A DNA stretch of 64,000 nucleotides from Sternotherus odoratus (GCA_032164245.1 JAVMKO010000002.1:88735340-88799339); one strand, 5' to 3'. Numbered from the stretch's first letter, positions 51,621 to 62,930 are shown. Notes: generated by a model not told the origin, from the letters alone. Made by a program: numbers and translations.

Positions 51621-52214
51621 ATGCTGTCAAAAGCGGCTACGCTGGGGGCGGGAATATCTGACAGTCATAAGTCTGTCTTCCAAGGACCCCCCTTTCAAGC
51701 CCTAGCATAGGAGGTAAGTCATAGATGGGCTGGGAAGAAGGGGGCAAGGCAGAATTGAAGCACAGAGTTCTGTGGACATTCTGGGAAAGGCTGCAGCCCA
51801 TAGGCAACCTGGGGAAACTGTCATCATTTAGACAGGTCCGCAGGCTTTCTAAATTACCCTGGGTGTCAGGAGGCATCCCAGGACTGGGAGGGGACAAAGG
51901 GAGCTTAAACCCAGCATAACCCCCATTGCTGCAAACTGTCAGTTCTGTATTGTTCCTCTTTTCTTCCTCCAAAATTTCCCTGGTAAGAACCAATTCTATC
52001 CATTTTGTCTGTTTCTGGTCTTAGAACGTGCCAGAGCTAAATCTTACCATGCAGTTGGAATCCACCATTCAGAAACAGCAAGGAAGGGACAGTTGCTCCA
52101 TTTATTTCAGGGAGCCCAATTACCCTACCATTCCCCCACTATATTGTTTAACATTTTATTTCCCGTCCTGATGGGTGAATGGAGCCTGTTAGCTCACTCC
52201 AGTTCCTTCTCTCA

Positions 52215-53131
52215 GGCCTGGTCAACATTATGCTGTAAAGTTGAATTTATCCACGTTAAAGTGATCCTTCCACTTTGCCGTCCTCACTACAATGCCATTT
52301 ATGTCGACCTAAAAGGGGCTTTAAATCGATTTCCAAATTCCTGCATGACAAGGGGAGTAGCACTTAAATTGACGTTTCCAGGTCGAACTAGTGTTAGTGA
52401 GGATGCAATTCGACGTTACCAGCCTCCGGGAGCTATCCCAGAGTGCTCCAGTGTGACATAGTTTCAGGATTGCCTGGAGTACAGTAGGATAGCAGGCGAC
52501 TTGACATAGTTTCAGGATTGCCTGGAGTACACTAGGATAGCAGGCGACTTGATGTAGTTTCAGGATTGCCTGGAGTACAGTAGGATAGCAGGCGACTTGA
52601 TGTAGTTTCAGGATTGCCTGGAGTACAGTAGGAGAGCAGCCAGAGGGCCAGAGATGCTGATATGACGAGAATAGAAATTCCGGCCTACAAATGAGAGGAC
52701 CTGTGAGGTAGCTCATAGCAGCTGGAGAGCAGAGCTCTAGCAGGAGCGGTGGCTGGCTGACCACCACTCTGTCTGCCAAAAGCAGTATGGTGTCTGCAGG
52801 CCCAAAAGGCGTGAAACCGCTGCCTGCCGCACATTGCACGGAGGGAGGGGCGAGTGACAAGAAGCGCGAAGGAAAACCCGCAAGACGGTTTTTGCCCTCA
52901 TCATTCAATGCTAGCTTTACCCAGAATTCCAAGGGGCTGTGGGGACTGTAGGCACTGTGGGATACCTACCCACAGTGCGCCCCTCCGAGAGTCGACGCTA
53001 GCCGCGGACCTATGAACATGATCCGCCGAATTAGCCCACTTCCTGGGGACACACACAATCAAATGTATAACACCAGCTTTCTTAAACTGAACCCTAGAAA
53101 GTCGACGTTCACTTGTGGTGTAGACAAGGCC
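52215..53131. mobile_element. non-autonomous DNA transposon, Harbinger-like
   Basis: The left terminus GGCCTGGTCAACATTATG and the right terminus, whose complement begins GGCCTTGTCTACACCAC, are imperfect inverted repeats of a very common turtle family. Interior segments such as 'atgtcgacctaaaaggggct', 'gagctatcccagagtgc' and 'gtgggatacctacccacagt' fit that family. No transposase frame remains. A 48-bp tandem repeat has expanded inside it. The superfamily is inferred. Confidence 0.6.
52454..52640. repeat. 48-bp tandem repeat (four copies)
   Basis: The unit begins 'tgacatagtttcaggattgc', with copies starting at 52454, 52502, 52550 and 52598. Because 48 is a multiple of three, the - strand frame repeats as a 16-residue unit (YPTVLQAILKLHQVAC), giving a false protein-repeat appearance. 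Confidence 0.95.
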
Positions 53132-53214
53132 TTTAGCGGCACTTTCTCCTCCTGGTCTTCTGACTATATTATGCAAAATACTCTCCAAGTTTGTCACCTG
53201 TGAGTCTAGGAATA

Positions 53215-53525
53215 AGTGGAGCTTGGAGGTGCAATTCACAGCTCAGGTAGACATACCCACACTTGCTAGTGCCCTAAAAATAGAAGTGTAGTCACTGTGG
53301 TGGCAGGAGCAGCTAGTTGCCCCAAGTACAATCCTGTCTGAGACTCTAGGTACGTAGTCAGGGCAGCTAGCCCTTCACACTGCTTGCACTGTCACAGCTA
53401 CACTTCGTTTTTTAGCAAGCTAGCTTGATCAGCGCTTGTGCCTGAGCTGAGATTTGCAACTTTCAGCTCCAAGGCAGACATATGTCAAGTTGTTAAATTG
53501 AGCATCTAGAGGTGCTGCTTCTCTG
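53215..53525. mobile_element. diverged TIR element, same family as 59256-59518
   Basis: It shares with the 59.3-kb copy the order 'gtgcaattcacagctc', 'aggtagacatacccaca', 'cctaaaaatag', 'ggcagctag' and a final 'gcaactttcagctcc'. The termini are inverted and degraded. Confidence 0.5.
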
Positions 53526-53886
53526 TCATTATTTGTTCAATTGTTTTATTAGGGATAGAAATTAGACATATGGGAGTAGAATCGCTCTTTCTGTTTTTAA
53601 AAATGCAGTGCTGCATTTGCTTTCTCTAATCTTCTGGCACTCCCTGAGTTATCCATGGTGACTGGTTTTTTTTTTTAAGGCAGTGGTACAGTAATTTGTT
53701 TGCTAATTCTCTTAGAGCCCAGTTCAACTCCTTTGACATTAATGGGAGTCTTTCTGTTGACTTTAGTGAAAACTGAATACCCCAGCATGCATATCATTCA
53801 TACTGAATGACTTTGTATATGTTCATGTAAGCAGTGTCAGGGAATTGCAGGAATTGCAATGACTTTGCAGTGTCAGTATGGGTGAC

Positions 53887-53904
53887 ATCCCGGACGAGCC
53901 CCCA
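53887..53904 (-). other. retroviral primer binding site (tRNA-Pro type)
   Basis: On the - strand these 18 bases read TGGGGGCTCGTCCGGGAT, which from memory is identical to the tRNA-Pro primer binding site of murine-leukaemia-type retroviruses. It lies three bases beyond the CA end of the left LTR, the normal spacing. Confidence 0.85.
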
Positions 53905-53907
53905 AAA

Positions 53908-54179
53908 TGTAACCCTTCTGCCCTTCAGAATTGGCAGCAACAAGGGCCAGGTTCAGTAAATAGGGGTTCCCTCTCAACAATACAATGCAAACTGGCTCGA
54001 GCCCCCACCCAGTGACCTGGGAAAATCCTAACACACCCCTGGGCGCCTCAATGAGGCAATACTTCCCCTCTTGCAAGCACAGATCGGTGTAACAGAAGAT
54101 CTTTATTAACATGAGGTAAATGACATCACTAAACTGGGAAAAACACCACACCTAGGGTTCATACACCAACCCGTGAGCA
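53908..54179 (-). mobile_element. 272-bp LTR, left copy
   Basis: On the - strand it starts TGCTCACGGG and ends GGGTTACA. It appears identical by eye to the right copy at 54913-55184 in inverse orientation. It is followed on its own strand by a tRNA-Pro primer binding site, as a 5' LTR would be. Upstream on its strand there is no host DNA but a retroelement-like frame. An 84-residue frame shared by both copies is a chance reading of the LTR. Confidence 0.85.
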
Positions 54180-54470
54180 AATGTGTATGGGCTCCTCACT
54201 AACCACCCCGGGTGCATCATAGGTTAGCCGTTGTATGGGTCTTATTACCCTGTCCCTTCTATTGAGAGTTTCTGTTGCAGGAGTGGGGGGAACATCTTCT
54301 TGAGTGACGGATGGGGAGGTTTCCTTTGAGGATCCCTCGGCTACTGGCCCAGGCCTCTGCATCTCTGGTTCCGGTAGTGGAAAGTCTATTGTGCCTAGGG
54401 CCCCCTCCCCCTCGATGTCTCCATTGTCCAGTAAACTGTGTGCATCATCACAGGGGGGTCGTTCCTGAGA
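54180..54470 (-). pseudogene. retroelement polyprotein C-terminus-like fragment
   Basis: The - strand frame (start 54362) reads through an acidic Ser/Thr/Pro-rich part into NRRDRVIRPIQRLTYDAPG, which resembles the end of Ty3/gypsy-type or related pol proteins. It continues directly into the left LTR and stops there. The frame is readable upstream to about 54470. No polypurine tract lies between it and the LTR, which suggests an aberrant junction. Confidence 0.45.
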
Positions 54471-54560
54471 CAGCTGGCCGAGCAGTCCCGGTGCCGGCTG
54501 ACCCGTTCCTGAGACAGCTGGCCGAGCAGTTCCTGAGCAGTTCCTGAGACAGCGAGCAGA
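54464..54560. repeat. irregular ~24-40-bp tandem repeat
   Basis: Three copies of 'gttcctgagacagctggccg' or a shortened form follow one another. A second tandem pair built on 'gggactttgggtgac' and 'ttgctggactcc' lies at about 54768-54868. Confidence 0.8.
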
Positions 54561-54898
54561 GTCAAGCCGCGGACAGAGCAGTTCCTGTGTCGGCTAGCAG
54601 GGCGGCTAGCGGAGCCACCAGCACCCCACGGAGAGACTGGGCCGTCGGCCTCGGACCTCATGAAGGTACCCTCCACTCTGCTCTCCACTTCCACCCAGCC
54701 TGGGAGGTAAGACTCGGCAGAGTAACTTTCCACCAGGGACTCCAGAGACTTTGTGGCTGTTGAACTTTTGGGACTTTGGGTGACTTTTGGGGTTGCTGGA
54801 CTCCAGGGACTTTGGGCTATTGGACTTGTGGGACTTTGGGTGACGTTTGGGTTGCTGGACTCCTGAACCCACAGGAGAGGACACAGCCCAAACTTGCT

Positions 54899-54912
54899 GG
54901 GGAGGGGCAATT
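54899..54912 (+). other. polypurine tract before the right LTR
   Basis: The stretch ggggaggggcaatt directly precedes the TG start of the right LTR, the expected place of the plus-strand primer in an LTR retroelement. It marks the right copy as a 3' LTR on the + strand. Confidence 0.65.
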
Positions 54913-55184
54913 TGCTCACGGGTTGGTGTATGAACCCTAGGTGTGGTGTTTTTCCCAGTTTAGTGATGTCATTTACCTCATGTTAATAAAGATCTTCTGT
55001 TACACCGATCTGTGCTTGCAAGAGGGGAAGTATTGCCTCATTGAGGCGCCCAGGGGTGTGTTAGGATTTTCCCAGGTCACTGGGTGGGGGCTCGAGCCAG
55101 TTTGCATTGTATTGTTGAGAGGGAACCCCTATTTACTGAACCTGGCCCTTGTTGCTGCCAATTCTGAAGGGCAGAAGGGTTACA
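54913..55184 (+). mobile_element. 272-bp LTR, right copy
   Basis: It starts TGCTCACGGG and ends GGGTTACA. AATAAA lies at 54985-54990, ~70 bp after the start, consistent with a short U3 and an LTR poly(A) signal. It is preceded by a polypurine tract and followed by apparently host sequence (ttcacattctcc). Its apparent identity to the inverted left copy implies a recent origin or gene conversion. Confidence 0.85.
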
Positions 55185-55660
55185 TTCACATTCTCCAAGT
55201 ATTTACAAATCAGCTTTTTAACATGTCTTTTAATAAGGTTTTCCTCCCTTCTTCTTTGTCAGTTTCTTTTCTTTATTTTTCTTGCCGACAGCAGATTTTC
55301 AAAGCTGTAGTTCAGTATCTCAGACATTTTTCCTTCATCATTAATTCCCGCCCCCTATAAATTATTAATGGTATTGTAAAGTTCTTGTTCCTGCAAACAC
55401 CAATAAAAAAGATGTTTTAAACTATCTAAGGGCTTGATGCTGAGTAATCTCCACTCCCACAAATTGTCATATTGGCTGAGTAAGGGTTTGTAGGCCCTAA
55501 AAGAGCTGAATTGGGCATTTCCAAAACAGATCTGCGACTATAAAATCAAACCCCAGCACAAAAATGTACAATGGCAAAAAAAAAGATTGGAATGAGTTTA
55601 AATAGTGAGATCTCAAAGAGATATTCTCAGTGACAACCGATCACTAATATATAACTAAAA

Positions 55661-55684
55661 TAGTCTCTCTCTCTCTCTCTCTCT
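55661..55684. repeat. (CT)n microsatellite
   Basis: About eleven CT dinucleotides in a row. Confidence 0.95.
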
Positions 55685-55953
55685 TTGCCCGTCACCCCCC
55701 AGCCGGGGTATGGGCCACCAACTGGTGTTGGTGTTTCAGTAGCAATTGGTTCCCTTACGGGGTCTACTGGTGGCAAATAGCCACTATTGTAAATCTAAGT
55801 ATTTTAGACATTAATTATGTTTAATTGAATAGACAGGATTGACAAAGAAAATATTTTCTCTGGAGTCAGCTAATATTTTCTGCTCTGGAGAGCATTAAAT
55901 AACAGAGCATCACTCTGCTAGTTAAATTGAACTTTGGGCTTCCTCTTCCTCCA

Positions 55954-56833
55954 TGTGACGGGGCGGACCGGCCCCGCACGGGCCAGGGCTGCCCCTGGCC
56001 GGAAGTGCTAGCAGCGGAAGTCCCGCCCCCGCTGCACTGGGCATGCTCCAAGTGCTCAGGCAGTATAAAGGGAGGGAGCACAGCTCAGTCTGGGCTGGCA
56101 GCCGTAGGAGGAGGACCTGCCTGGGGAGCTCCTGCGGAGGACCAGCCACAGCTGCATCCGGAGCCTGAGCCCGACACAGATCCTAGCCTATCAGCAGCCC
56201 CAGGCTGGGGAGAGCCGAAGCCGTGGCCAGACCCTGCCTCAGAGCCTGCCGCCGACCACAGCCGGCCGGGAGCCCTAGACCGCGACCAGACTGAGAGGGT
56301 GACGGACCCATCTACGCATGGGGGATCAGCAACCAGCCGGGGGACCCTGTGTCTAGGGCAGGTAGGAACTGGCCCCGGGATAGTGAGAGAGTGGTACTGC
56401 CCACCCGAGGACGCTCAGCGTGTTGCGGTGGGACCTCCCAGCTGAGTGGGTGGCCAGGCGCAGGGCCACCAAGCCACGCTGCCCAAGCCGAGGGGCTGGC
56501 ATTGACTCTGGCCCTTGGGCCATACTGCCCCAGCTGAGGGGCTGGCATTGACTCTGGCCCTTGGGCCGTACTGCCCCAGCCGAGGGGCTGGCATTGACTC
56601 TGGCCCTTGGGCCGTACTGCCCCAGCCGAGGGGCTGGCATTGACTCTGGCCCTTGGGCCGTACTGCCCCAGCCGAGGGGCTGGCATTGACTCTGGCCCTT
56701 GGGCCGTACTGCCCCAGCCGAGGGGCTGGCATTGACTCTGGCCCTTGGGCCGTACTGCCCCAGCCGAGGGGGCCGTCAGGGACTCCGGCCACTAGGCCTC
56801 ACTGCCCCCGCCTGGGGGGCACGAACCCTGACA
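55954..56833 (+). mobile_element. solo LTR (880 bp) with TATA box and 46-bp minisatellite
   Basis: It starts TGTGACGGGG and ends AACCCTGACA. The perfect 5-bp direct repeat CTCCA flanks it (55949-55953 and 56834-56838). A TATA box (tataaag, 56064-56070) follows a GC-rich upstream part. Downstream the sequence is very GC-rich. No internal retroviral region adjoins it, so it is a solo LTR left by recombination. Open frames across it are not genes. Confidence 0.85.
56487..56770. repeat. 46-bp minisatellite inside the solo LTR (~6 copies)
   Basis: The unit contains 'gaggggctggcattgactct' and 'ggcccttgggccgtactgcc'. Its 'aggggctgg' mark recurs at 56491, 56537, 56583, 56629, 56675 and 56721. Since 46 is not a multiple of three, each - strand frame cycles through the same three phases, so several overlapping frames look open and similar. 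Confidence 0.95.
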
Positions 56834-56838
56834 CTCCA

Positions 56839-59255
56839 TAATAGCAAGTATTTGCAGCACACAATGCATTCTGAAGTCATGAGCTGACAAGCCATTATTC
56901 CTTTAAGGAAACTATTTCACTGAAGATTTCAACTACTTTAATCTGCACTAATGATGAGGAGACTTACAGAAATTTAATGAATTTTGCAGTTCAGTGACCA
57001 GGGGCCTGTTCTGAAGGCCAGTGAAATCAGTTGGAAGATATCCATTGACTCTGGGCTTTTCAGGCCCTATGTGATATTAAGAAAAATCAAGAATACTACA
57101 CAGCATTTATAATTATCATGGTTAATTATATATTTGTTTTCCATAGTGCCCACAGTGTGCTAGGTACTGTAAAAACAAAAAAATAGTCTGGATCCCATCC
57201 CCGAAGCATTTGTACTTTAAATTATGTAACATATTTATCAACTTTTAAATAACATTTTAAAATATAATCACCTTTACCATTCTTTCTGCACTGTCATTTT
57301 TAAAAATTAAATAATGTAAATAATAAAATACGTCAATAATAACATTTCTGTCTGAGAAGACTTTCCACACTTATTCTTACACTTTTTTGCTTCCCCCACC
57401 ACAAAGGTGGAAAGGGAATCTAAATTGCACTAAAAAAAAACAAACAGCAAGTATAATGCAGTAGTAGCCACATAACAAACACAGCACAGCCATCCAAAAC
57501 AAGTCATTGATCTGTTTATTGCCCACGATGGTATTACAGCTGAAACTAATGGGACTCCTAATGGGGGATAGGCTGTGAATGGACGTGTGTATGCAGACTG
57601 AATTTTACCCTCTCATCTTCACAGGTGCTTTCTCCATATCAGCATTGAGATGTTATGTCATGCAGTGAGGAGATGCTGGTACTACTGTTGTCTGAGCCGG
57701 GCCCATTGTATGGCTAAATGGAAGAGCTGAGTCTTGGGTGCTCAGTCACTCCAATATATCACATGACCATTAAAATTGCTTGGAAAACACAAGGGCATGA
57801 TATCTTGGAGAATTAACACCAGTCAATCCAAAGCAAGTGCACTACTTACACGTCTTTCTAAACCTAGCCAGATGGTGTGTGGTATTGGGGGTCAGCGCAC
57901 AGCCAGTTGGAACCAGACACAACATATAATTAGCAAGCACCTTAAGCGCTGAGTGATCACTGAACATCACAAATGGCCTCCCTGTGCTGAGCTTCTCTAC
58001 CAATTCAGTCCACTACAATGAGCAGGGTGGATTTGATTAGAGAGTTGTATCCATATACCTCAAGCTGCCGTCTCACCCTCCTCAATCCAGATTGACTATT
58101 TCTCATGTAGGCATTCGCCCCCCCAAACCCCCCGTGCTTTATTTTTCACATGCCCTCTTTTTTAAAAGAGTAAAACATTTAACCCACAAAAAAGAAAAGA
58201 AGTAGCAATGCAGTCATTCAAAGTAGGGCAGTAACCTAAATCCAGGATCTCTGGATGCTTCTTATATACACAACTTCCTTCTTAACTCAGTTACAGTGGT
58301 TCTTAAGTGGCACTACATGAGCCTCCTTGTTTATTCTGTAGTTCAGATTTAAAACAGTTAGATTCAGGATGCAGCTAGTGCCTAACATTCATCTGAAGGT
58401 ATCCTATGTCAGATTCCTGCCTGTCAGATTCTATAGCCTCCGATTCAGAAACGCATGTGGCATTTTAGCATGGTATTTAACTATAAACAGATCCTTATTC
58501 ACTTTGCTGAACTGGGGCCAGAGAAAGGAAACCATGATTTTCTCACTAATGTGGTGAATTTGTAATGCATGAAACATGTATCTCCTCAGGACACAGAAAA
58601 CTTTCATATGTTGCTGATTTCTCCATTGTACAGCTGTTCTGAGACATTTCATTAACTTCCATCTCCCAAGACTCTTGTTAATCTTATAATCAGGATTCAA
58701 CAACTTTTAAAATTAATAGCCAATTTGTGAACTCAGTTTCACCAGCAGTTTGGTAATTAGAATGGTTGACATCGAATCATGTTATCCAGGATGGTTTCCT
58801 ACACAATTTAGCAATTGATTTTTAACCTGTTCCTGACTTTTCCCCTTTTAGAGCAAATGCTTAGGTCACAAACCAGTTTTAAAATACAATATTGACCTAA
58901 TTATTAACCCCTGCTCTCAGAAGACCTAGCTCTGCTTCTTTGATGTTTTAACCACTTTCTAGTGACTTATATTTTAAATCCTGTGGGTTTTCTATTTTCT
59001 TGAATCAATGTTCTGGCTTTGTGCTTATGTCAACAGCCCTTAGGCCTTGTCTGCACTGAGTATGGCAATCTTCTTGTTGTCATTCCTCTAGCAAATCTTG
59101 TTTAAATACCATTCTTGCTAGCGAGGTGCTAACATGCTTCCCCTTGATATTGCAGACATGACCTAAGGACTAGCAATAGAGGCCACAGTGTAGGAAAATC
59201 TATATCCAAAAGGGTAAACTTCTGCTCTAGTGAGTTTTCTAAGTAAAACTATCCA
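56839..59255. other. intergenic sequence, little recognised
   Basis: AT-rich DNA. A block near 57000-57070 ('tccattgactctgggctttt') resembles a degenerate ancient amniote repeat. Nothing else was recognised. Confidence 0.5.
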
Positions 59256-59518
59256 AGGGTACGCCTACACAACCGCTGGGAGGTGTAATTCCCACTGCAG
59301 GTAGACATACACATGCTAGCGCGGCTCGAGCCGGTGCCTAAAAATAGCAGGGTCACCGCAGCAGCTTAGGTTAGTCCCCCAAGTATGCAGGACTGTACCT
59401 GGGCAGCTAGGACAAACCACCACCTGTGCCACTGTGCTATCTTTAGCACAGGAGCTCGATCTGTGTATGTCTGTCCACTTTGGGAATCATACCTCCCAGC
59501 TGCTGCGTAGACAGACCC
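59256..59518. mobile_element. non-autonomous TIR element
   Basis: The left terminus (agggtacgcctacacaaccg, then ctgggaggtgtaattccca) and the complement of the right terminus (gggtctgtctacgcagcagc, then tgggaggtatgattccca) form inverted repeats of ~38 bp. The body is a turtle-type repeat also present, more diverged, at 53215-53525. Confidence 0.7.
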
Positions 59519-59689
59519 GAAAAGTTAAATTTACTCAGAAAAACAGAGCCAGAATCCATCCTGTTGTCTTCTTACTCATTTCCACCTGTGCATTGCCAAT
59601 GTACATACAGAAGTTATCTCTTTATTGTTCAGCACTGTTTCAGACTCCACAATCTTTACTTCTTCTCTGGGTCTCTAACCTGGTATGAA

Positions 59690-60780
59690 ATGAGGATATG
59701 GATATAACAGGCCTCACAGAAACTTGGTGGAACAGTGATAATGGGACATGGCATTACCAGGGTACAAAATATATAGGAAATACAGAGTACACTACTACCT
59801 CGATATGACGAGGTCCTCGGGAGCCAAAATATTGTACCCTGGTATAGGTGAAACTGCATTATATCGAAGCCAGACATGCTGACGCGCTGATCCACTGGAG
59901 CGCACAGCCATGCCCTGTGTTATATCAGAATTCGCCTTATATCAGACCGCTTTATATCGAGGTAGCAGTGTTATTGCTGGTGGGAATGTGGCACTAACTG
60001 TGAAAGAAAGCACAGCGTCAAATACCGTAAGAATCTTAAATTGTACTGTAGATGCAATGCTACCAACGTTAGGAACCATTTGAAAAGAGATAGCTAAGAT
60101 AGTAAATATCATAATGTCACTATATCACTCCATGGTACTCCCACGCCTTGAATACTGGGTGCAGTTCTAGTTGCCCCTTCTCAAAAAATATATATTAGAA
60201 TTGGAAAAAGTACAGAGAAGGGAAACAAAAATGATACGGGGGGACGGAACAGCTTCCATATGAGGAAAAAAATAAGAAGACTGGGACTGTTCAGCTTAGA
60301 AAGGCGACAACTAAGGCAGCATATGGTAGTGGTCTATAAAATCATGAGGAGTGGAAAAAGTGAATAAGGAAGTATTATTTACCAATTCACATAAAACACG
60401 AACCAGGGGGCAGCCGAGGCAATGAACAGGCAACTAGTTTAAAACAAGCAAAAGGAAGTACGTCTTCACACAACACACAGTCCACCTGCCAGGGGATTTT
60501 GTGAAGGGCAAAAGTATAGCTGGGTTCAAAAATGAATCCGATAAATTCAGGGAGGATCGCTCCATCAATGGATCTTAGCCAACCCCATTCTCTGGCTGTC
60601 CCTAAACTTCTGACTGCCAAAAGCTGGGGTGGGTGACAGGGGATGGGTCACTTAATAATTGCCCTGTTCCGTTCATTCCCTCTGAAGCCTCTGGCACTGG
60701 CCATTGTTGGACTACAGAATATTGAGCTAGATGGACCATTAGGGTAACCTAGTATGACCTTTATTTTGTTCTTATGATCT
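59690..60780 (+). mobile_element. CR1 LINE, internally deleted
   Basis: The 5' part keeps an endonuclease-domain fragment (LTETWWNSDNG, about 59711-59743). After a MITE insertion and a deletion the 3' part runs from 'gaatactgggtgcagttcta' near 60150 to the CR1 end ('gatggaccattagggtaacc', 'tagtatgacctttattttgt', 'tcttatgatct'). The reverse transcriptase is missing. Confidence 0.85.
59790..59970. mobile_element. Tigger/pogo-like MITE inside CR1
   Basis: The 181-bp element starts CACTACTACCTCGATAT and ends ATATCGAGGTAGCAGTG, near-perfect inverted termini. The interior repeats 'ttatatcgaa'-like segments. It interrupts the CR1 endonuclease region. The pogo assignment rests on resemblance of the termini; a clean TA duplication is not seen. 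Confidence 0.7.
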
Positions 60781-62487
60781 CAAGAGTTCCAGTCCAATTA
60801 TGCATGCTGAGAGAAAAAACACACTTCCGTTTATCAGTTCTGAATTTGAAACCTTCCACTTTCATTCTCTGTCCCCTTGCTTTTGTGTGTTATGTGGTAT
60901 TAAGAAGAGAATCTCTAGATCTAGCTTCTCTATACCATTAATATCAGATACTAAGTAATTGGCCTGATACTTGCCTTGTAAGATGCTCATTGTGTTATAC
61001 AGTTTTGGAGAACATTATCACTTGTTAGGATGCAATAAACATTTTTCTGACAATAATCCCTCAATGTTTATTCATAAAATGATTTCTAGGACAGCCAAGG
61101 AATGTGGTCAAGTTGCATCACTAAGAAAGGGAGTAAATGATTGAAAGGCTCAGTGAGGTACTGGCTCAAATCATCTGTATTGTGACCTAGGTGGGCTGAG
61201 TCCAGGTGCTAGTAGACAGGTGTACAAATAACAAAAACCTTCACAACTATTGGCACTAATTGGCATGCTTGTTGACAGGCTGAACAGAAAGGGCAGCGTG
61301 ACAAGAAGTTGTAGGAAGATAGGAGGTGACAACTGAGATTTTAATGTGTTAAGACAGCAGATGTGTTATTCGTAGGAAAGATATCCAGTGGAGGAGAATG
61401 AGAATGTTAGAAGTGAGTTAAGTGACAGGCTTTGGGTGCATTAAGGGGGAATGAGGCATAGGGTTATTTCATATTTTAAAAATATGAGCTCATAATAATC
61501 ATTAGATAACATTGCCATTCTTCTGCAGAAACTGATTAATCAGGGATTCTTCTAGCAGGAAAATATGGAGACAAACTGAAAAATACGTGATCTAGGCCAC
61601 TCAACTACCAGTCTGTAGACCAGCATTAGTTCCCGAAATCTCCCTGACACAGTTTAGGAAGGCAGCAAGCCAGTCCCTGTTATCAACAAGGTGGAGAAAC
61701 CCTGATCTAGGAGAGTTAATTTTTTTAAAAAAGAACATAATGTCTGAACAGATGGAACATCTATAAAATCTTGGCCTGTCACTGAAAGATAAATGAAGTA
61801 TTTTAAAGATAAAATGAAAAGTAAGTCTTCAAAATGGAACTCCAATCACTTATGAATTCATAATACTTCACAAATCCCAAATCTATGAGTAGTTTGAAAG
61901 CTAACATAAGAATGGCCAGACTGTGTCAGACTAAAGGTCTATCTAGCCTGTCTTCCAACAGTGGCTGATGTCTAGGCTGACCATATTTCCTTTAGACAAA
62001 AACGGGACATTGGGATGGCAAAAACGGGACAGGGTGTGGGGGGGGCCATGGCCCCACCTGGGCCCCCCAGCGCCGGGCGGGGGGGAGGCAGAGGGGGGTC
62101 GGGGGGGATGGATGGAGGAATAAGCAGAACAGGGATGGGGGATGAAGAGGATGGAGGGAGAGAGAGAAGGGGGGATGAGGGATGAAGATGATGGAGGGGA
62201 CAGAGGGAAAGAAGGCACGAAGGTGAGAAGGGAGAGGATGGATGGATGAGAGAAGAGATGGGGGTAGGGAGCAGGGGGGATGGAGGAGGCAAGGGACAGC
62301 GAGAAGGAGGGATGGAGAGAAGGTAGATGGAAGAGGAGGCAGTGGACGGAGGGAGAGAGAGAAGGGAGGAAGGGAGGGATGGAGAAGGGGGATAGAGAGA
62401 AGGAAGAGGGATGGAGAGATAGAGAGAAGGGAGGAAGGAAGGGATGGAGGGATGGAGAAGGGGATAGAGAGAAGGGATGGAGGGAGC

Positions 62488-62930
62488 GAGAGGAGGCAGC
62501 GGACGGAGGGAGAGAGCAGGGAGGAAGGGAGGGATGGAGAAGGGGGATGGAGAGAAGGGAGGGATGGAGAGAAGGAGGGAAGGAGGAATAGAGAGGAGGA
62601 GACGGCAGCGGGCGGCGGGCTGAAGCCGACGGCGGAGCGGAGCTGTCCGGAGCCGCAGCCGGGGGCCAAGTGCGCCGCCGGCGGCGGGGGGTGGACGTTT
62701 TATGACTCATAACCACATAACTGAATGTATGTGATTATGAGTCATAAAACCTGGCCGGCAGCCCCCCCACCGGCGCGCTCGGCCCCCGGCTGCGGCTCCG
62801 GACAGCTCCGATCCGCCGTCGGCTTCAGCCCGCTGCCCACTGCCGCCTCCTCCTCTCTATTCCTCCTTCTTCCCTCCATCCCTCCCTTCCTTCCTGCTCT
62901 CTCCCTCCGTCCGCTGCCTCCTCTCCCTAC
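62488..62930. repeat. large imperfect palindrome, ~200-230-bp arms
   Basis: Left arm about 62488-62721 and right arm about 62724-62930 are inverted copies, including 'gctgaagccgacggcgga', 'gagctgtccggagccgcag' and 'ttttatgactcataa'. The centre is a short AT-rich loop at about 62715-62730. The left arm carries an extra ~30-bp purine stretch. Confidence 0.9.

Noticed and set aside
52321..52932. 203-codon frame (- strand) with a 16-residue repeat
   Set aside because: The repeat is the 48-bp tandem array in a DNA transposon, and the flanks are non-coding transposon sequence.
54941..55360. 139-codon frame (+), sharing 80+ residues with a - strand frame at 53873-54151
   Set aside because: The shared part is the 272-bp LTR read in both inverted copies, not a duplicated gene.
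56312..56792. several overlapping - strand frames with similar repeats
   Set aside because: A 46-bp tandem unit cycles all three frames in the same way; this is LTR sequence and not a repeat protein.
61943..62716. 257-codon open frame (- strand) and overlapping long frames
   Set aside because: They are Ser/Pro/Leu low-complexity readings of a purine/pyrimidine tract inside a hAT element, with several overlapping frames on both strands equally open.
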